Shown piece by piece: positions 5,431 to 12,827 of a DNA stretch of 13,719 nucleotides. The DNA lies in contig JAYEJW010000188.1 in the NCBI GenBank assembly GCA_034716535.1, forward strand, positions 1 to 13,719, written 5' to 3'. This stretch comes from JAYEJW01 sp034716535. GTDB taxonomy: Bacteria; Pseudomonadota; Gammaproteobacteria; Chromatiales; Chromatiaceae. How positions within the stretch are numbered: the stretch's first letter is position 1; each line of letters starts with the position of its first letter. The translations under genes were made by a program, and so were the position numbers. The notes under the pieces were generated by a model. The model was not told the origin of the DNA, made no database searches, and saw only the letters and a list, made by a program, of their open reading frames with translations.

Positions 5431-8400
5431 ATGCTCGTTTTGCGCGGCGCCCCCGCCCTTTCCGATTTCCGACTCCGCAAGCTCGAACAGCGGCTGCAGG
5501 CCGAGACCGGCCGGGCCTTGCACGTCTATGCCGAGCTGATGCACTTCGCTGAGCTGGATCAGGCCCTGTCCGCGGACGAGCGGTCGGTCCTGGAGCGCTT
5601 GCTGCGCTATGGTCCGGATCTCCCGGAGCACGAGCCAGAGGGCGATCTGCTGCTGGTGGTACCGCGTCCGGGGACCATCTCCCCCTGGTCGTCCAAGTCC
5701 ACGGACATCGCTCACAACTGCGGTCTTACGAAGATCCGGCGTTTGGAGCGGGGCGCCGCTTACTATCTGCATACGGAAACGGGCGCCCTGGATGCCGAGG
5801 TGCTCACCTTGTCCGCGGCGGCGCTTCACGACCGAATGACCCAGATCGCGCTCTTCGACCTGGAAGACGCCGTCTGCCTGTTCAGCCGGGAGGAGCCGCG
5901 TCCACTGACCCGGGTGGACCTGCTCGCCGGCGGGCGCGAGGCCCTGGTGCGGGCCAACGGGGAGCTCGGTCTCGCGCTGTCGCCGGACGAGGTCGACTAT
6001 CTGGTGGAGAGCTTCACCGCCCTTGAACGCAATCCCACGGACGTGGAGCTCATGATGTTTGCCCAGGCGAATTCGGAGCACTGCCGCCACAAGATCTTCA
6101 ACGCCGACTGGAGGATCGACGGCGAGCCGCAGGCCCGTTCCCTGTTCGGGATGATCCGCAACACCACGGAACGCTCGCCCGACAAGGTGCTCTCCGCCTA
6201 CAAGGACAATGCGGCCGTGGCGACGGGGTGGGAAGGAAGGCGTTTTCTGCCGTCGCCGGAGGACGGCGTCTACGGCGAGCACGACGAGGAGATCCACCTG
6301 CTGATGAAGGTGGAGACCCATAACCATCCCACGGCCATTGCCCCGGACCCGGGCGCTGCGACTGGCTCCGGGGGGGAGATCCGTGACGAGGGCGCCACCG
6401 GCCAGGGCTCGAAACCCAAGGCGGGGCTGTGCGGCTTCTCGGTGTCCAATCTGCGCATCCCCGGAGTAGAGCAGCCCTGGGAGCCGGATTTCGGCAAGCC
6501 GGGTCGGATCGTCTCGGCCCTTGAGATCATGCTCGAGGGCCCGATCGGCGCCGCGGCCTTCAACAACGAGTTCGGCCGTCCCAATCTGTGCGGTTACTTC
6601 CGCACCTTCGAGCAGGAGGTGCCCGGAGCGGAGGGCGCGGAACTGCGCGGCTACCACAAGCCCATCATGCTCGCTGGCGGAGTCGGCAACATCCGCCGAG
6701 AGCACATCGCCAAGCGCGGCTTCCCGCCGGGTACACCCCTGGTGGTTCTGGGTGGTCCGACCATGCTCATCGGGCTGGGCGGTGGTGCCGCCTCCAGCAT
6801 GGCCTCCGGGACCTCGGCTGAGGATCTGGATTTCGCGTCGGTGCAACGGGCCAACCCCGAGATGCAGCGCCGCTGCCAGGAGGTGATCGACCGCTGCTGG
6901 GCGCGCGGTGACGACAACCCGATCCTGTTCATCCACGACGTCGGGGCCGGGGGCCTGTCCAATGCCCTGCCTGAGCTGGTGCACGACGCGGATCGCGGCG
7001 GGCGCTTCGAGCTGCGCACGGTGCCCAACGACGACCCGGGCATGTCGCCGATGGAGATCTGGTGCAACGAGTCACAGGAGCGCTATGTGATGGCGGTGGC
7101 GGCGGAGCGGCTCGATGCGTTCAAGGCGATCTGCGAGCGTGAGCGCTGTCCCTACGCGGTCGTGGGAGAGGCGACGGACGAGGAGCATCTCCTGCTCGGC
7201 GACGCCCACTTCGGCGACAACCCCATCGACATGCCCCTGCCGCTGCTGTTCGGCAAGCCGCCGCGCATGCTCCGGGACGTGAAGCGGTTGCCCTTCAGAA
7301 AACCCGCTCTGGAGCTGGACGCTGTGGATCTCGTGGACGCCGCCTTCCGGATTCTGCGCCTCCCGACGGTGGCGAATAAGACCTTCCTCATCACAATCGG
7401 CGACCGCAGCATCACCGGCCAGGTGGCACGGGACCAGATGGTGGGGCCTTGGCAGGTGCCTGTGGCCGACGTGGCCGTGACCTTGAGCGACTACACGGGG
7501 GAAACCGGCGAGGCCATGTCGATCGGGGAGCGCACGCCGCTGGCGCTCATCGACGCCCCGGCCTCCGGCCGGATGGCGGTGGGGGAGGCGGTCACGAACA
7601 TGGCGGCGGCGGCGATCGATGCCATCTCGGACATCAAGCTCTCGGCGAACTGGATGGCCGCGGCCGGGCACCCGGGCGAGGACGCCAGGCTCTTCGCGAC
7701 CGTCCGCGCGGTCGGTATGGAGCTCTGCCCCGCCCTGGGAGTGGCCATCCCGGTGGGCAAGGACTCCATGAGCATGAAGACCGTTTGGGATGGCCCGGAG
7801 GGCTCGCTGCGAGAGATGACCGCGCCCCTGTCACTGATCGTGTCCGCGTTTGCCCCGGTGCGGGACGCCAGGCGCACCCTGACCCCCCAACTGCGCACGG
7901 ACCTTGGTGACACGGACCTGGTCCTCATCGATCTCGGCGAGGGCCGGAACCGGTTGGGGGCCTCCTGCCTCGCCCAGGTCTATGGTCAGGTGGGCCGTCA
8001 GGGCCCCGATCTGGAGGATCCCGGTCTGCTCAAGCGCTTCTTCGCCGCCGTGCAGGAGCTCAACCGGGAAGGGCTGGTCCTCGCCTATCACGACCGCTCC
8101 GATGGGGGACTCTTTGCCACCCTGTGCGAGATGGCCTTCGCCGGGCGGTGTGGCTTGGCGATTGATCTGGACGGTCTCGGGGACGTCGATCTGGCGGCGC
8201 TCTTCAGCGAGGAGCTGGGCGCCGTGCTCCAGGTGCGCCACGCCGAGACCGACGACGCGCTCAAGATACTGGAGGACCACGGGCTCTGGGGCTGCAGTCT
8301 GGTGATCGGCTCCCCGAGCGAGCTCGACCGGATTGAATTTCGGCGCCGGCACGAGCCGGTGCTCGTGGCGAAGCGGACTGCGCTGCAGCAGGCCTGGTCG

Positions 8401-9324
8401 GAGACGACGCTCGCCATGCAGTCCCTGCGGGACAATCCGGAGTGCGCGCGCGAGGAGTTCGACCGCATCGCCGATCAGCAAGACCCGGGGCTGAGCGCAG
8501 TCCTGGACTTCGACCCCGACGAGGACGTGGCGGCGCCGTACATCCAGCGGGGCGTGCGTCCGCCGCTGGCAGTACTGCGGGAGCAGGGGGTGAACGGCCA
8601 GTTGGAAATGGCGGCGGCCTTCCACCAGGCGGGGTTCGAGTGCGTCGACGTGCACATGTCGGACATCATTGCCGGGCGGGTGACCCTGGACCAGTTTCGC
8701 GGGCTGGCGGCCTGCGGAGGGTTCTCCTACGGTGACGTCTTGGGCGCCGGCGAGGGCTGGGCCAAGTCCATTCTCTTCAACCCCCGTGCCCGGGACCAGT
8801 TCCACGCCTTCTTCGAGCGGCCGGAAACCTTTGCGTTGGGGGTCTGCAACGGGTGCCAGATGCTCTCGAACCTGCGCGAGCTCATTCCCGGTGCCGAGCA
8901 CTGGCCCCATTTCGTGCGCAACCGCTCCGAGCAGTTCGAGGCGCGGCTGGTGGTGGTGGAGGTGGAGGACTCTCCATCCGTGCTGCTCAAGGACATGGCC
9001 GGCTCCCGGCTGCCCATCGCCGTGGCCCATGGTGAGGGAAGGGCCGAGTTCCGAAGCGCGGATCATCTGCAGTCGGCACAGCCCCAGGTTGTGCTGCGCT
9101 ACCTGGAGAACAGCGGCGGTGTGGCGGAGCGCTATCCGGCCAATCCGAACGGCTCACCGCAGGGGATCACCGGCCTTACAACGGGCGACGGGCGGGTGAC
9201 GGTGATGATGCCCCATCCGGAACGGGTGTTTCGGGCCTTGCAGAATTCCTGGCGCCCGGATCGCTGGGCGGAGGACGGCCCTTGGATGCGTCTGTTCAGG
9301 AACGCGCGAGTGTGGGTGGGCTAA
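5431..9324 (+). CDS. purL: Phosphoribosylformylglycinamidine synthase (large, single-chain PurL)
   Basis: This enzyme converts FGAR, ATP and glutamine to FGAM, the fourth step of de novo purine synthesis, in the cytoplasm. The product is 1297 aa (E. coli 1295), the fused gammaproteobacterial form in which synthetase and glutaminase share one chain. The N-terminal PurS-like domain begins MLVLRGAPALSDFRL. PRPGTISPWSSKSTDIAHNC lies near 78-97, FAQANSEHCRHK near 210, the ATP-binding MKVETHNHPTAIAPDPGAAT at about 292-311, GGPTMLIGLGGG at about 441, and HDVGAGGLSNALPEL at about 502. The C-terminal class I glutaminase has nucleophile C1139 in GVCNGCQM, with H1262 and E1264 in HPERVF. ATG 5431 matches the family N-terminus, with AGGGAA at 5414-5419 as ribosome site. 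An upstream in-frame TTG adds 22 unrelated residues. No truncation or frameshift is seen. Confidence 0.98.
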   Translation: MLVLRGAPALSDFRLRKLEQRLQAETGRALHVYAELMHFAELDQALSADERSVLERLLRYGPDLPEHEPEGDLLLVVPRPGTISPWSSKSTDIAHNCGLTKIRRLERGAAYYLHTETGALDAEVLTLSAAALHDRMTQIALFDLEDAVCLFSREEPRPLTRVDLLAGGREALVRANGELGLALSPDEVDYLVESFTALERNPTDVELMMFAQANSEHCRHKIFNADWRIDGEPQARSLFGMIRNTTERSPDKVLSAYKDNAAVATGWEGRRFLPSPEDGVYGEHDEEIHLLMKVETHNHPTAIAPDPGAATGSGGEIRDEGATGQGSKPKAGLCGFSVSNLRIPGVEQPWEPDFGKPGRIVSALEIMLEGPIGAAAFNNEFGRPNLCGYFRTFEQEVPGAEGAELRGYHKPIMLAGGVGNIRREHIAKRGFPPGTPLVVLGGPTMLIGLGGGAASSMASGTSAEDLDFASVQRANPEMQRRCQEVIDRCWARGDDNPILFIHDVGAGGLSNALPELVHDADRGGRFELRTVPNDDPGMSPMEIWCNESQERYVMAVAAERLDAFKAICERERCPYAVVGEATDEEHLLLGDAHFGDNPIDMPLPLLFGKPPRMLRDVKRLPFRKPALELDAVDLVDAAFRILRLPTVANKTFLITIGDRSITGQVARDQMVGPWQVPVADVAVTLSDYTGETGEAMSIGERTPLALIDAPASGRMAVGEAVTNMAAAAIDAISDIKLSANWMAAAGHPGEDARLFATVRAVGMELCPALGVAIPVGKDSMSMKTVWDGPEGSLREMTAPLSLIVSAFAPVRDARRTLTPQLRTDLGDTDLVLIDLGEGRNRLGASCLAQVYGQVGRQGPDLEDPGLLKRFFAAVQELNREGLVLAYHDRSDGGLFATLCEMAFAGRCGLAIDLDGLGDVDLAALFSEELGAVLQVRHAETDDALKILEDHGLWGCSLVIGSPSELDRIEFRRRHEPVLVAKRTALQQAWSETTLAMQSLRDNPECAREEFDRIADQQDPGLSAVLDFDPDEDVAAPYIQRGVRPPLAVLREQGVNGQLEMAAAFHQAGFECVDVHMSDIIAGRVTLDQFRGLAACGGFSYGDVLGAGEGWAKSILFNPRARDQFHAFFERPETFALGVCNGCQMLSNLRELIPGAEHWPHFVRNRSEQFEARLVVVEVEDSPSVLLKDMAGSRLPIAVAHGEGRAEFRSADHLQSAQPQVVLRYLENSGGVAERYPANPNGSPQGITGLTTGDGRVTVMMPHPERVFRALQNSWRPDRWAEDGPWMRLFRNARVWVG

Positions 9325-9414
9325 TGTACGGAGGATCTTAACGCTGATGCGCCCAACTGCTACCAGCGGCAAGAAGCCAGGACGTGGATGGCGTAGTCAT
9401 CCATTGCAGAGGTG

Positions 9415-9458
9415 TCACGCGAAGGCGCGAAGGTGCGAAGGTGCGAAGGCGCGAAAAG
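9415..9458 (+). repeat. Tandem 8-bp GCGAAGNN array (left arm)
   Basis: Five consecutive 8-bp units (GCGAAGGC, GCGAAGGT, GCGAAGGT, GCGAAGGC, GCGAAAAG) occupy 9419-9458, preceded by TCAC. The same TCACGCGAAG beginning occurs in the opposite orientation at 9556-9580 and in the larger dispersed element at 4361-4476. There are no unique spacers, so this is not CRISPR. It lies in the convergent gap after purL, where no gene is seen between 9325 and 9670. Confidence 0.8.
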
Positions 9459-9555
9459 GGAGTCGTCAATGAACGTAGAAAAGATCTCTTCCGTTAATCT
9501 TGGCGCAGAGAGGTTCAACGAAGGCATCAGACGCGTGGTCAATCGCCATCAAGAT

Positions 9556-9580
9556 TTCGCGTCTTCGCGGCTTCGCGTGA
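9556..9580 (-). repeat. Tandem 8-bp GCGAAGNN array (right arm, inverted)
   Basis: Read on the minus strand this is TCAC followed by GCGAAGCC, GCGAAGAC and GCGAAATC, the same repeat type as at 9415-9458 but inverted. The two arms are about 97 nt apart and could pair in a transcript from either side (purL or the opposing hydrolase gene), forming a large stem-loop. The intervening sequence has only a short open frame, with no recognisable product. Confidence 0.75.
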
Positions 9581-9670
9581 ACCAACGAGGGAGTGAGTGA
9601 GGATGTCGGACTTATTCGGGCCCAGTTGCACGAGATCGATACGGACACTGTCTCCACCGCCAAGTTCGGC

Positions 9671-10624
9671 CTATGCCAGCCTATGGCGCTTCTTCATGTC
9701 GAGGTAGACCAGATTGGATACCGCCCGAATCGCGTTGCTGCGTCGTGTGATCCAGCTGCCGTAGTTCCTCGCCCGGGACGGTCTTTCGATGATACCGATG
9801 AAGGTATAGGGGTAGCTCTTGCCCCTGCGCCCGGGCACCTCGATGATGCCCATGTCCCCACACAGGCGGGCTGTGGAGCCGGTCTTGTCGTAGACCTTTA
9901 CGTTGGATGGCATGGAGCGGACGCCATCGGAAATTCGGTCCCGGTTGGACAGGGCCATGAGCTTGCGAAGCTCAGCGGCATAGGGCAGACGGTTGTTCCA
10001 GAGGGCGAAGAGGAAGCGGCTGTAATCGTGGGCAGATGCCAGATTGCGGTAGGTCCGCCCGTTTGCCGGAATGGTCTCGACGATCCGCGTCTGGCGAAAG
10101 ATGCCCGGCGCGTTGTCTTTGAGTACCCGCTCCACGTCACGCGCCCCACGGTTATTCTCATGGCGGCTGACGATAGACATGATGCGGTTGGTGGCCGTGT
10201 TGCTGCTGCGGCGGATCATGCGCTCCATGGTATAGCGCGCATCGCTCGTGTAGCGCAGCTTACCGCCGGAGTCCTCGACCTTGTAGAAATAGGCCTGGGC
10301 GACGAAGGGCTTGATCATGCTCGCCGCTTGCCGCGGGATGTCCTCGTTGATGGCGACGAGCTTCTTGCGCGTGGTGAAGTCGTAGACGGACCAGGACGTC
10401 TTCTCGTCCGGAAGTATGAGGCGCTGGGAGCGCATCCGCTTGACCAGGTCGACGACCTGTCCTTGAAGGGACGCGCGGTTCGCGGCAGCCTCGAGGAAGG
10501 ACGGCGTGCCCAGAAGAAGCCCGGCAGAGCAGGACGCCAAGGCGGCGAGGAACTCCCGTCGCGTGGGATGGAAGAAGGCATTCCCCGGCAGCGAAGCGTC
10601 CATGAAGTCCTGATGCGTATTCAT
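9671..10624 (-). CDS. Tat-exported serine hydrolase, class A beta-lactamase-like fold
   Basis: The 317-residue protein has the three active-site motifs of the serine beta-lactamase/penicillin-binding superfamily: SMIK (nucleophile S102, K105), SSN (140-142) and KTG (247-249). This places it with the class A-like family (beta-lactamase2). The N-terminus carries a twin-arginine signal, TRREFLAALA (21-30) followed by a hydrophobic stretch to about 48, so export to the periplasm in folded form is predicted. I do not see the ExxLN motif that supplies the deacylating Glu in true class A beta-lactamases, so a D,D-peptidase, an amidase or another hydrolase is as likely as antibiotic resistance. The start ATG at 10624-10622 has GGGGTGA upstream; a second Met at residue 8 also leaves the signal intact. 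It stands alone and is convergent with purL. Confidence 0.85.
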   Translation of the reverse strand: MNTHQDFMDASLPGNAFFHPTRREFLAALASCSAGLLLGTPSFLEAAANRASLQGQVVDLVKRMRSQRLILPDEKTSWSVYDFTTRKKLVAINEDIPRQAASMIKPFVAQAYFYKVEDSGGKLRYTSDARYTMERMIRRSSNTATNRIMSIVSRHENNRGARDVERVLKDNAPGIFRQTRIVETIPANGRTYRNLASAHDYSRFLFALWNNRLPYAAELRKLMALSNRDRISDGVRSMPSNVKVYDKTGSTARLCGDMGIIEVPGRRGKSYPYTFIGIIERPSRARNYGSWITRRSNAIRAVSNLVYLDMKKRHRLA

Positions 10625-10723
10625 GGTCGATTCTCACCCCTAGCCGTCATCGATAGTCGGCGATGTACCCCTGGATGCGCCTGGCGACCAACCTTGCCGC
10701 AGGCGCTGCAACTGACCCTATCA

Positions 10724-10752
10724 AGGATAGTGCCTGGCTGCGAAAAGGACAA
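10724..10752 (-). promoter_or_regulatory. Candidate sigma-70 promoter of the serine hydrolase gene
   Basis: On the minus strand, TTGTCC (10752-10747) and TATCCT (10729-10724) are separated by exactly 17 nt, each with four of six consensus bases. Transcription would start near 10717, leaving a leader of about 93 nt before the ATG. The interval 10625-10952 holds no gene, only this promoter, the terminator at 10876-10905 and a palindrome at 10926-10945. Confidence 0.45.
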
Positions 10753-10875
10753 GATGAGAACGGGAAAAGTTTTCTTACATTGTCAGGGGGATCAGAGATG
10801 TTCTTAATGTCGGATTGAGAAGATCGCCGGCAACAGGAAGGCGCGCTTGCCCGCTCGTTGTAAGGGGCTCCGCGC

Positions 10876-10905
10876 CAAAAGAAAACGGCCGGAGTGCCGG
10901 CCGTT
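10876..10905 (-). terminator. Intrinsic terminator of the DsrC-like gene
   Basis: On the minus strand, AACGGCCGG, loop CACT and CCGGCCGTT form a perfect 9-bp GC-rich stem (10905-10884), followed by TTCTTTTGG. It lies about 50 nt past the stop codon of the DsrC-like gene and separates that gene from the serine hydrolase gene. Confidence 0.85.
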
Positions 10906-10925
10906 CGGGCTGATGCCGGTCCGCG

Positions 10926-10945
10926 CGCGCGGGTCGACCCGCGCG
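10926..10945. repeat. 20-bp perfect palindrome
   Basis: CGCGCGGGTC is followed immediately by its reverse complement GACCCGCGCG, with no loop, 8 nt past the stop codon of the DsrC-like gene and upstream of the terminator hairpin. Because it has no loop and no T-run it is a poor terminator. It could be a dimeric protein site or a 3' RNA stem. Confidence 0.6.
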
Positions 10946-10952
10946 GAGGGGA

Positions 10953-11312
10953 CTACTGTACGCTGCCGAACGATTTATCCGCGGCGCCCGCCGGGGCCTC
11001 CAATCCCGCGAAACGGCAGCCCTGAGCGACAGGACCCCCGGGGAAGAGCTCGTACAGGAACTTCAAGCCGCCGTTGCTATGGAAGTGCTCTTCGAGCGCG
11101 TCGTGCAGGTCGCGAACGTTGGGCTTGGCGCCCTGAGAAAAGAACGCCTGAAGGGCCTTGATGGTTTCCCAATGGTTCGGGCTGAGCTCGATACTGTCGC
11201 CGTTGGCGGCAGCTTGCGCCTTCTCGCGAGTCCAATCCTCTGGCGCATTTGGGAACTCTGGGTCCTTCCGCGCAGCGCTCGGGTTCATGATCTCGTTCAT
11301 ACTGTCGGCCAT
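10953..11312 (-). CDS. DsrC/TusE-family protein lacking the penultimate cysteine
   Basis: The 119-residue product belongs to the DsrC/TusE/DsvC family, small cytoplasmic proteins that carry sulfur on C-terminal cysteines in tRNA thiolation (TusE) or dissimilatory sulfur metabolism (DsrC). Family marks are ELSPNHWETIKALQAFF (42-58), VRDLHDALEEHF (66-77) and the C-terminal LYELFPGGPVAQGC (86-99). The inner cysteine (CysB, C99) is present. The position of the penultimate cysteine, 11 residues later, is Ala110, and the chain runs on for nine more residues (ADKSFGSVQ). TusE shows the opposite pattern, with only the penultimate Cys. It therefore should not act as a normal persulfide relay. DsrC-like proteins without CysA have been described as regulatory (RspA), a link I make from memory. 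The N-terminal extension (1-40) is also unusual. The start is set by AGGAGG 8 nt upstream. No dsr or tus genes adjoin it. Confidence 0.88.
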   Translation of the reverse strand: MADSMNEIMNPSAARKDPEFPNAPEDWTREKAQAAANGDSIELSPNHWETIKALQAFFSQGAKPNVRDLHDALEEHFHSNGGLKFLYELFPGGPVAQGCRFAGLEAPAGAADKSFGSVQ

Positions 11313-11320
11313 GTGGATTT

Positions 11321-11326
11321 CCTCCT
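11321..11326 (-). promoter_or_regulatory. Consensus ribosome binding site fixing the DsrC-like start
   Basis: AGGAGG on the minus strand lies 8 nt before the ATG at 11312-11310. The frame is open upstream to 11477, and this perfect site is why the shorter 119-residue form is chosen. Between it and the response regulator stop at 11520 there is a GCCGGG-TTA-CCCGGC hairpin (11409-11395) without a T-run, and no convincing promoter. Confidence 0.8.
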
Positions 11327-11519
11327 GATCCTCGTTTTGTCTGACGGTGGTCGCGACGAAGTGTGTCTGTTCCGGGGGACGGGCGTCAAGCCATGCCGGG
11401 TAACCCGGCTTATTAGTCAGTACAGGAAAGCGTCGATCAAGCCGAGGATGGCAGCAATCAGTGCGTCCTAAAGCCACCGAGAAGATGTTGCCGGGACAGC
11501 GTTTCCCTAGCGGACCCTG

Positions 11520-12686
11520 CTATCGCAGCAGCAGGTAGACGGTGGTGGCGGAGGCGACGCCGAGGAGCGCCGATCCTGCGACGAGCAGGTATAGGTTGCG
11601 GATACTGCTGCCGGTGGAATCAATCAGGCGATTCGTCACCTCGCCGACTCGTTCCGCCGCGACGGTCTCGGCGACATCGCGCGCCTGCCGCTTCGCGAGT
11701 TCTTCGGCGTTGCGGGCCGCGCTCGCCTCGGCGCTCTCCAAGATCTTGGCCATGAGCTGCGGCTCCTCCGCAAGCCCATCCAGGGATGCGTCGATAAGCC
11801 CTTGAACCATATGGGCGAGCTTTGGCCGTTCCTGCGCCAGTTGCTGCTCGATCGCCTTGGGCAAGAGCTCGTTGACGATCCGGTTGGCCGTCAGCTGAGC
11901 CTGCTCGCTTTGGGCCTGTACCACGTGCTTCTGCAACCGTTCGGTCTCCGCAGCGAGTCGAGACATGAGCGACTCCTCCGTGGCGGCGGCCACCTGTGCA
12001 GTCAGCCGCTCACCGAGATCAGCGAGCAGGGGATCGAGCGAGACGCGCAGACGCTCTTCCATCTGTTCCTGGAGCAGACGGTCGGCCTCGTCCGTGGCAG
12101 CGGTCACCTGAGCCGTCAGCCGCTCGCGGAGATCGGCGAGCCGGGGATCGAGCAGGACGCGCACGCGCTCTTCGAGCTGCTCCTGGAGCAGCCGGTCGGC
12201 CTCGTTGCGGGCGATGTCCGCGATCTCGGCAGGGGTTACGGGAGCAGGCCCTTCCGCGGGGGGGGGTGCCTGGGTGGGAGCGGTCGCCGGCGGCTGGACG
12301 ACCGCAGGCTCGGTGATCGTGCGCTCCAGTCGTACGAGAAGGTCAGGGAGCTTATCTGAGGCGTTGGACTTGGATAGAATGTCGAGGGCGCCCTTCTTGT
12401 GCGCCTGGGAGATGAACACCGGGTCCTCATTCGAGGTACACATAACCACCGGAATTGTTGAGGTCGTCGGGGCGGATTTGAGGATATCCAGCGCCTCGAA
12501 CCCGTTCATCCCGGGCATGGTGTGGTCCATGAAAACGGCGTCGGGGGCGACTTCCTTGATCCGCTGCAGTGCCGATTCGGCGGAATCCGCCGTTTCTACC
12601 GTCGCGCCGTGGCGCTGAAGCTGTAGCCGCAATGCATAGCGGGCGGACTTGGAATCATCCACCAGCAGGATCTTCATCGGATTCAT
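11520..12686 (-). CDS. Response regulator with coiled-coil repeats and C-terminal membrane anchor
   Basis: This is a 388-residue protein in four parts. Residues 4-122 form a CheY-like receiver with acidic pocket D10/D11, phosphoacceptor D54 (FMDHTMPGMNG), switch T84 (VMCTSNED) and K106. Residues 127-152 are a Pro/Ala-rich linker. Residues 153-360 are charged and helical, including two tandem 38-residue copies (162-199 and 200-237, EADRLLQEQ to AAT), probably coiled coil. Residues 365-387 are one hydrophobic segment (LYLLVAGSALLGVASATTVY) ending in a single Arg, as in tail-anchored inner-membrane proteins. There is no DNA-binding, GGDEF, EAL or kinase output domain, so output is probably by protein contact at the membrane. 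ATG 12686-12684 has AGGGAG 5 nt upstream. No histidine kinase is nearby. The family is not one I can name. Confidence 0.85.
   Translation of the reverse strand: MNPMKILLVDDSKSARYALRLQLQRHGATVETADSAESALQRIKEVAPDAVFMDHTMPGMNGFEALDILKSAPTTSTIPVVMCTSNEDPVFISQAHKKGALDILSKSNASDKLPDLLVRLERTITEPAVVQPPATAPTQAPPPAEGPAPVTPAEIADIARNEADRLLQEQLEERVRVLLDPRLADLRERLTAQVTAATDEADRLLQEQMEERLRVSLDPLLADLGERLTAQVAAATEESLMSRLAAETERLQKHVVQAQSEQAQLTANRIVNELLPKAIEQQLAQERPKLAHMVQGLIDASLDGLAEEPQLMAKILESAEASAARNAEELAKRQARDVAETVAAERVGEVTNRLIDSTGSSIRNLYLLVAGSALLGVASATTVYLLLR
11976..12203 (-). repeat. Two in-frame tandem 114-bp repeats within the response regulator gene
   Basis: Positions 12203-12090 and 12089-11976 encode adjacent 38-residue copies that are highly similar at both DNA and protein level. 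The copies differ at scattered positions (for example LEERVRVLLDPRLADL against MEERLRVSLDPLLADL), so the duplication is not brand new. It lengthens the predicted coiled coil by one whole unit. Confidence 0.85.
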
Positions 12687-12783
12687 CGGTACTCCCTGTC
12701 GCTCTTCGAGCCGGCGGAGAAAGGGGACTTCGAGGTTCCGGATGCCCGTGCAACGGTCGTTCATCACCGAACCGGCCCAATGC

Positions 12784-12795
12784 CCGGAGCTCCGG
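12784..12795. promoter_or_regulatory. 12-bp palindrome in the divergent response regulator/pgl gap
   Basis: CCGGAGCTCCGG is a perfect palindrome, 33 nt before the pgl start and 98 nt before the response regulator start. Its placement between divergent genes suits an operator, but no regulator or convincing -10/-35 pair can be identified. Chance occurrence in GC-rich DNA is possible. Confidence 0.3.
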
Positions 12796-12827
12796 CAAAA
12801 GTGTAGAGAACTAAGGGAAAAAGGTCC

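Noticed and set aside
5251..6984. A 577-codon minus-strand open frame opposite purL
   Set aside because: It is a shadow of the purL reading frame, with no family signature and no ribosome site worth noting.
9419..9458. CRISPR-like tandem repeat
   Set aside because: The period is 8 bp with no unique spacers, there are only a few units, and no cas gene is present. It is a simple octanucleotide array.
9593..10807. A 404-codon plus-strand open frame opposite the serine hydrolase
   Set aside because: The minus-strand gene has SxxK, SxN and KTG motifs plus a signal peptide. The plus frame has none.
11395..11409. GCCGGG-TTA-CCCGGC hairpin as the response regulator terminator
   Set aside because: It lies more than 100 nt past the stop and has no T-run on the minus strand, so it is not claimed as a terminator.
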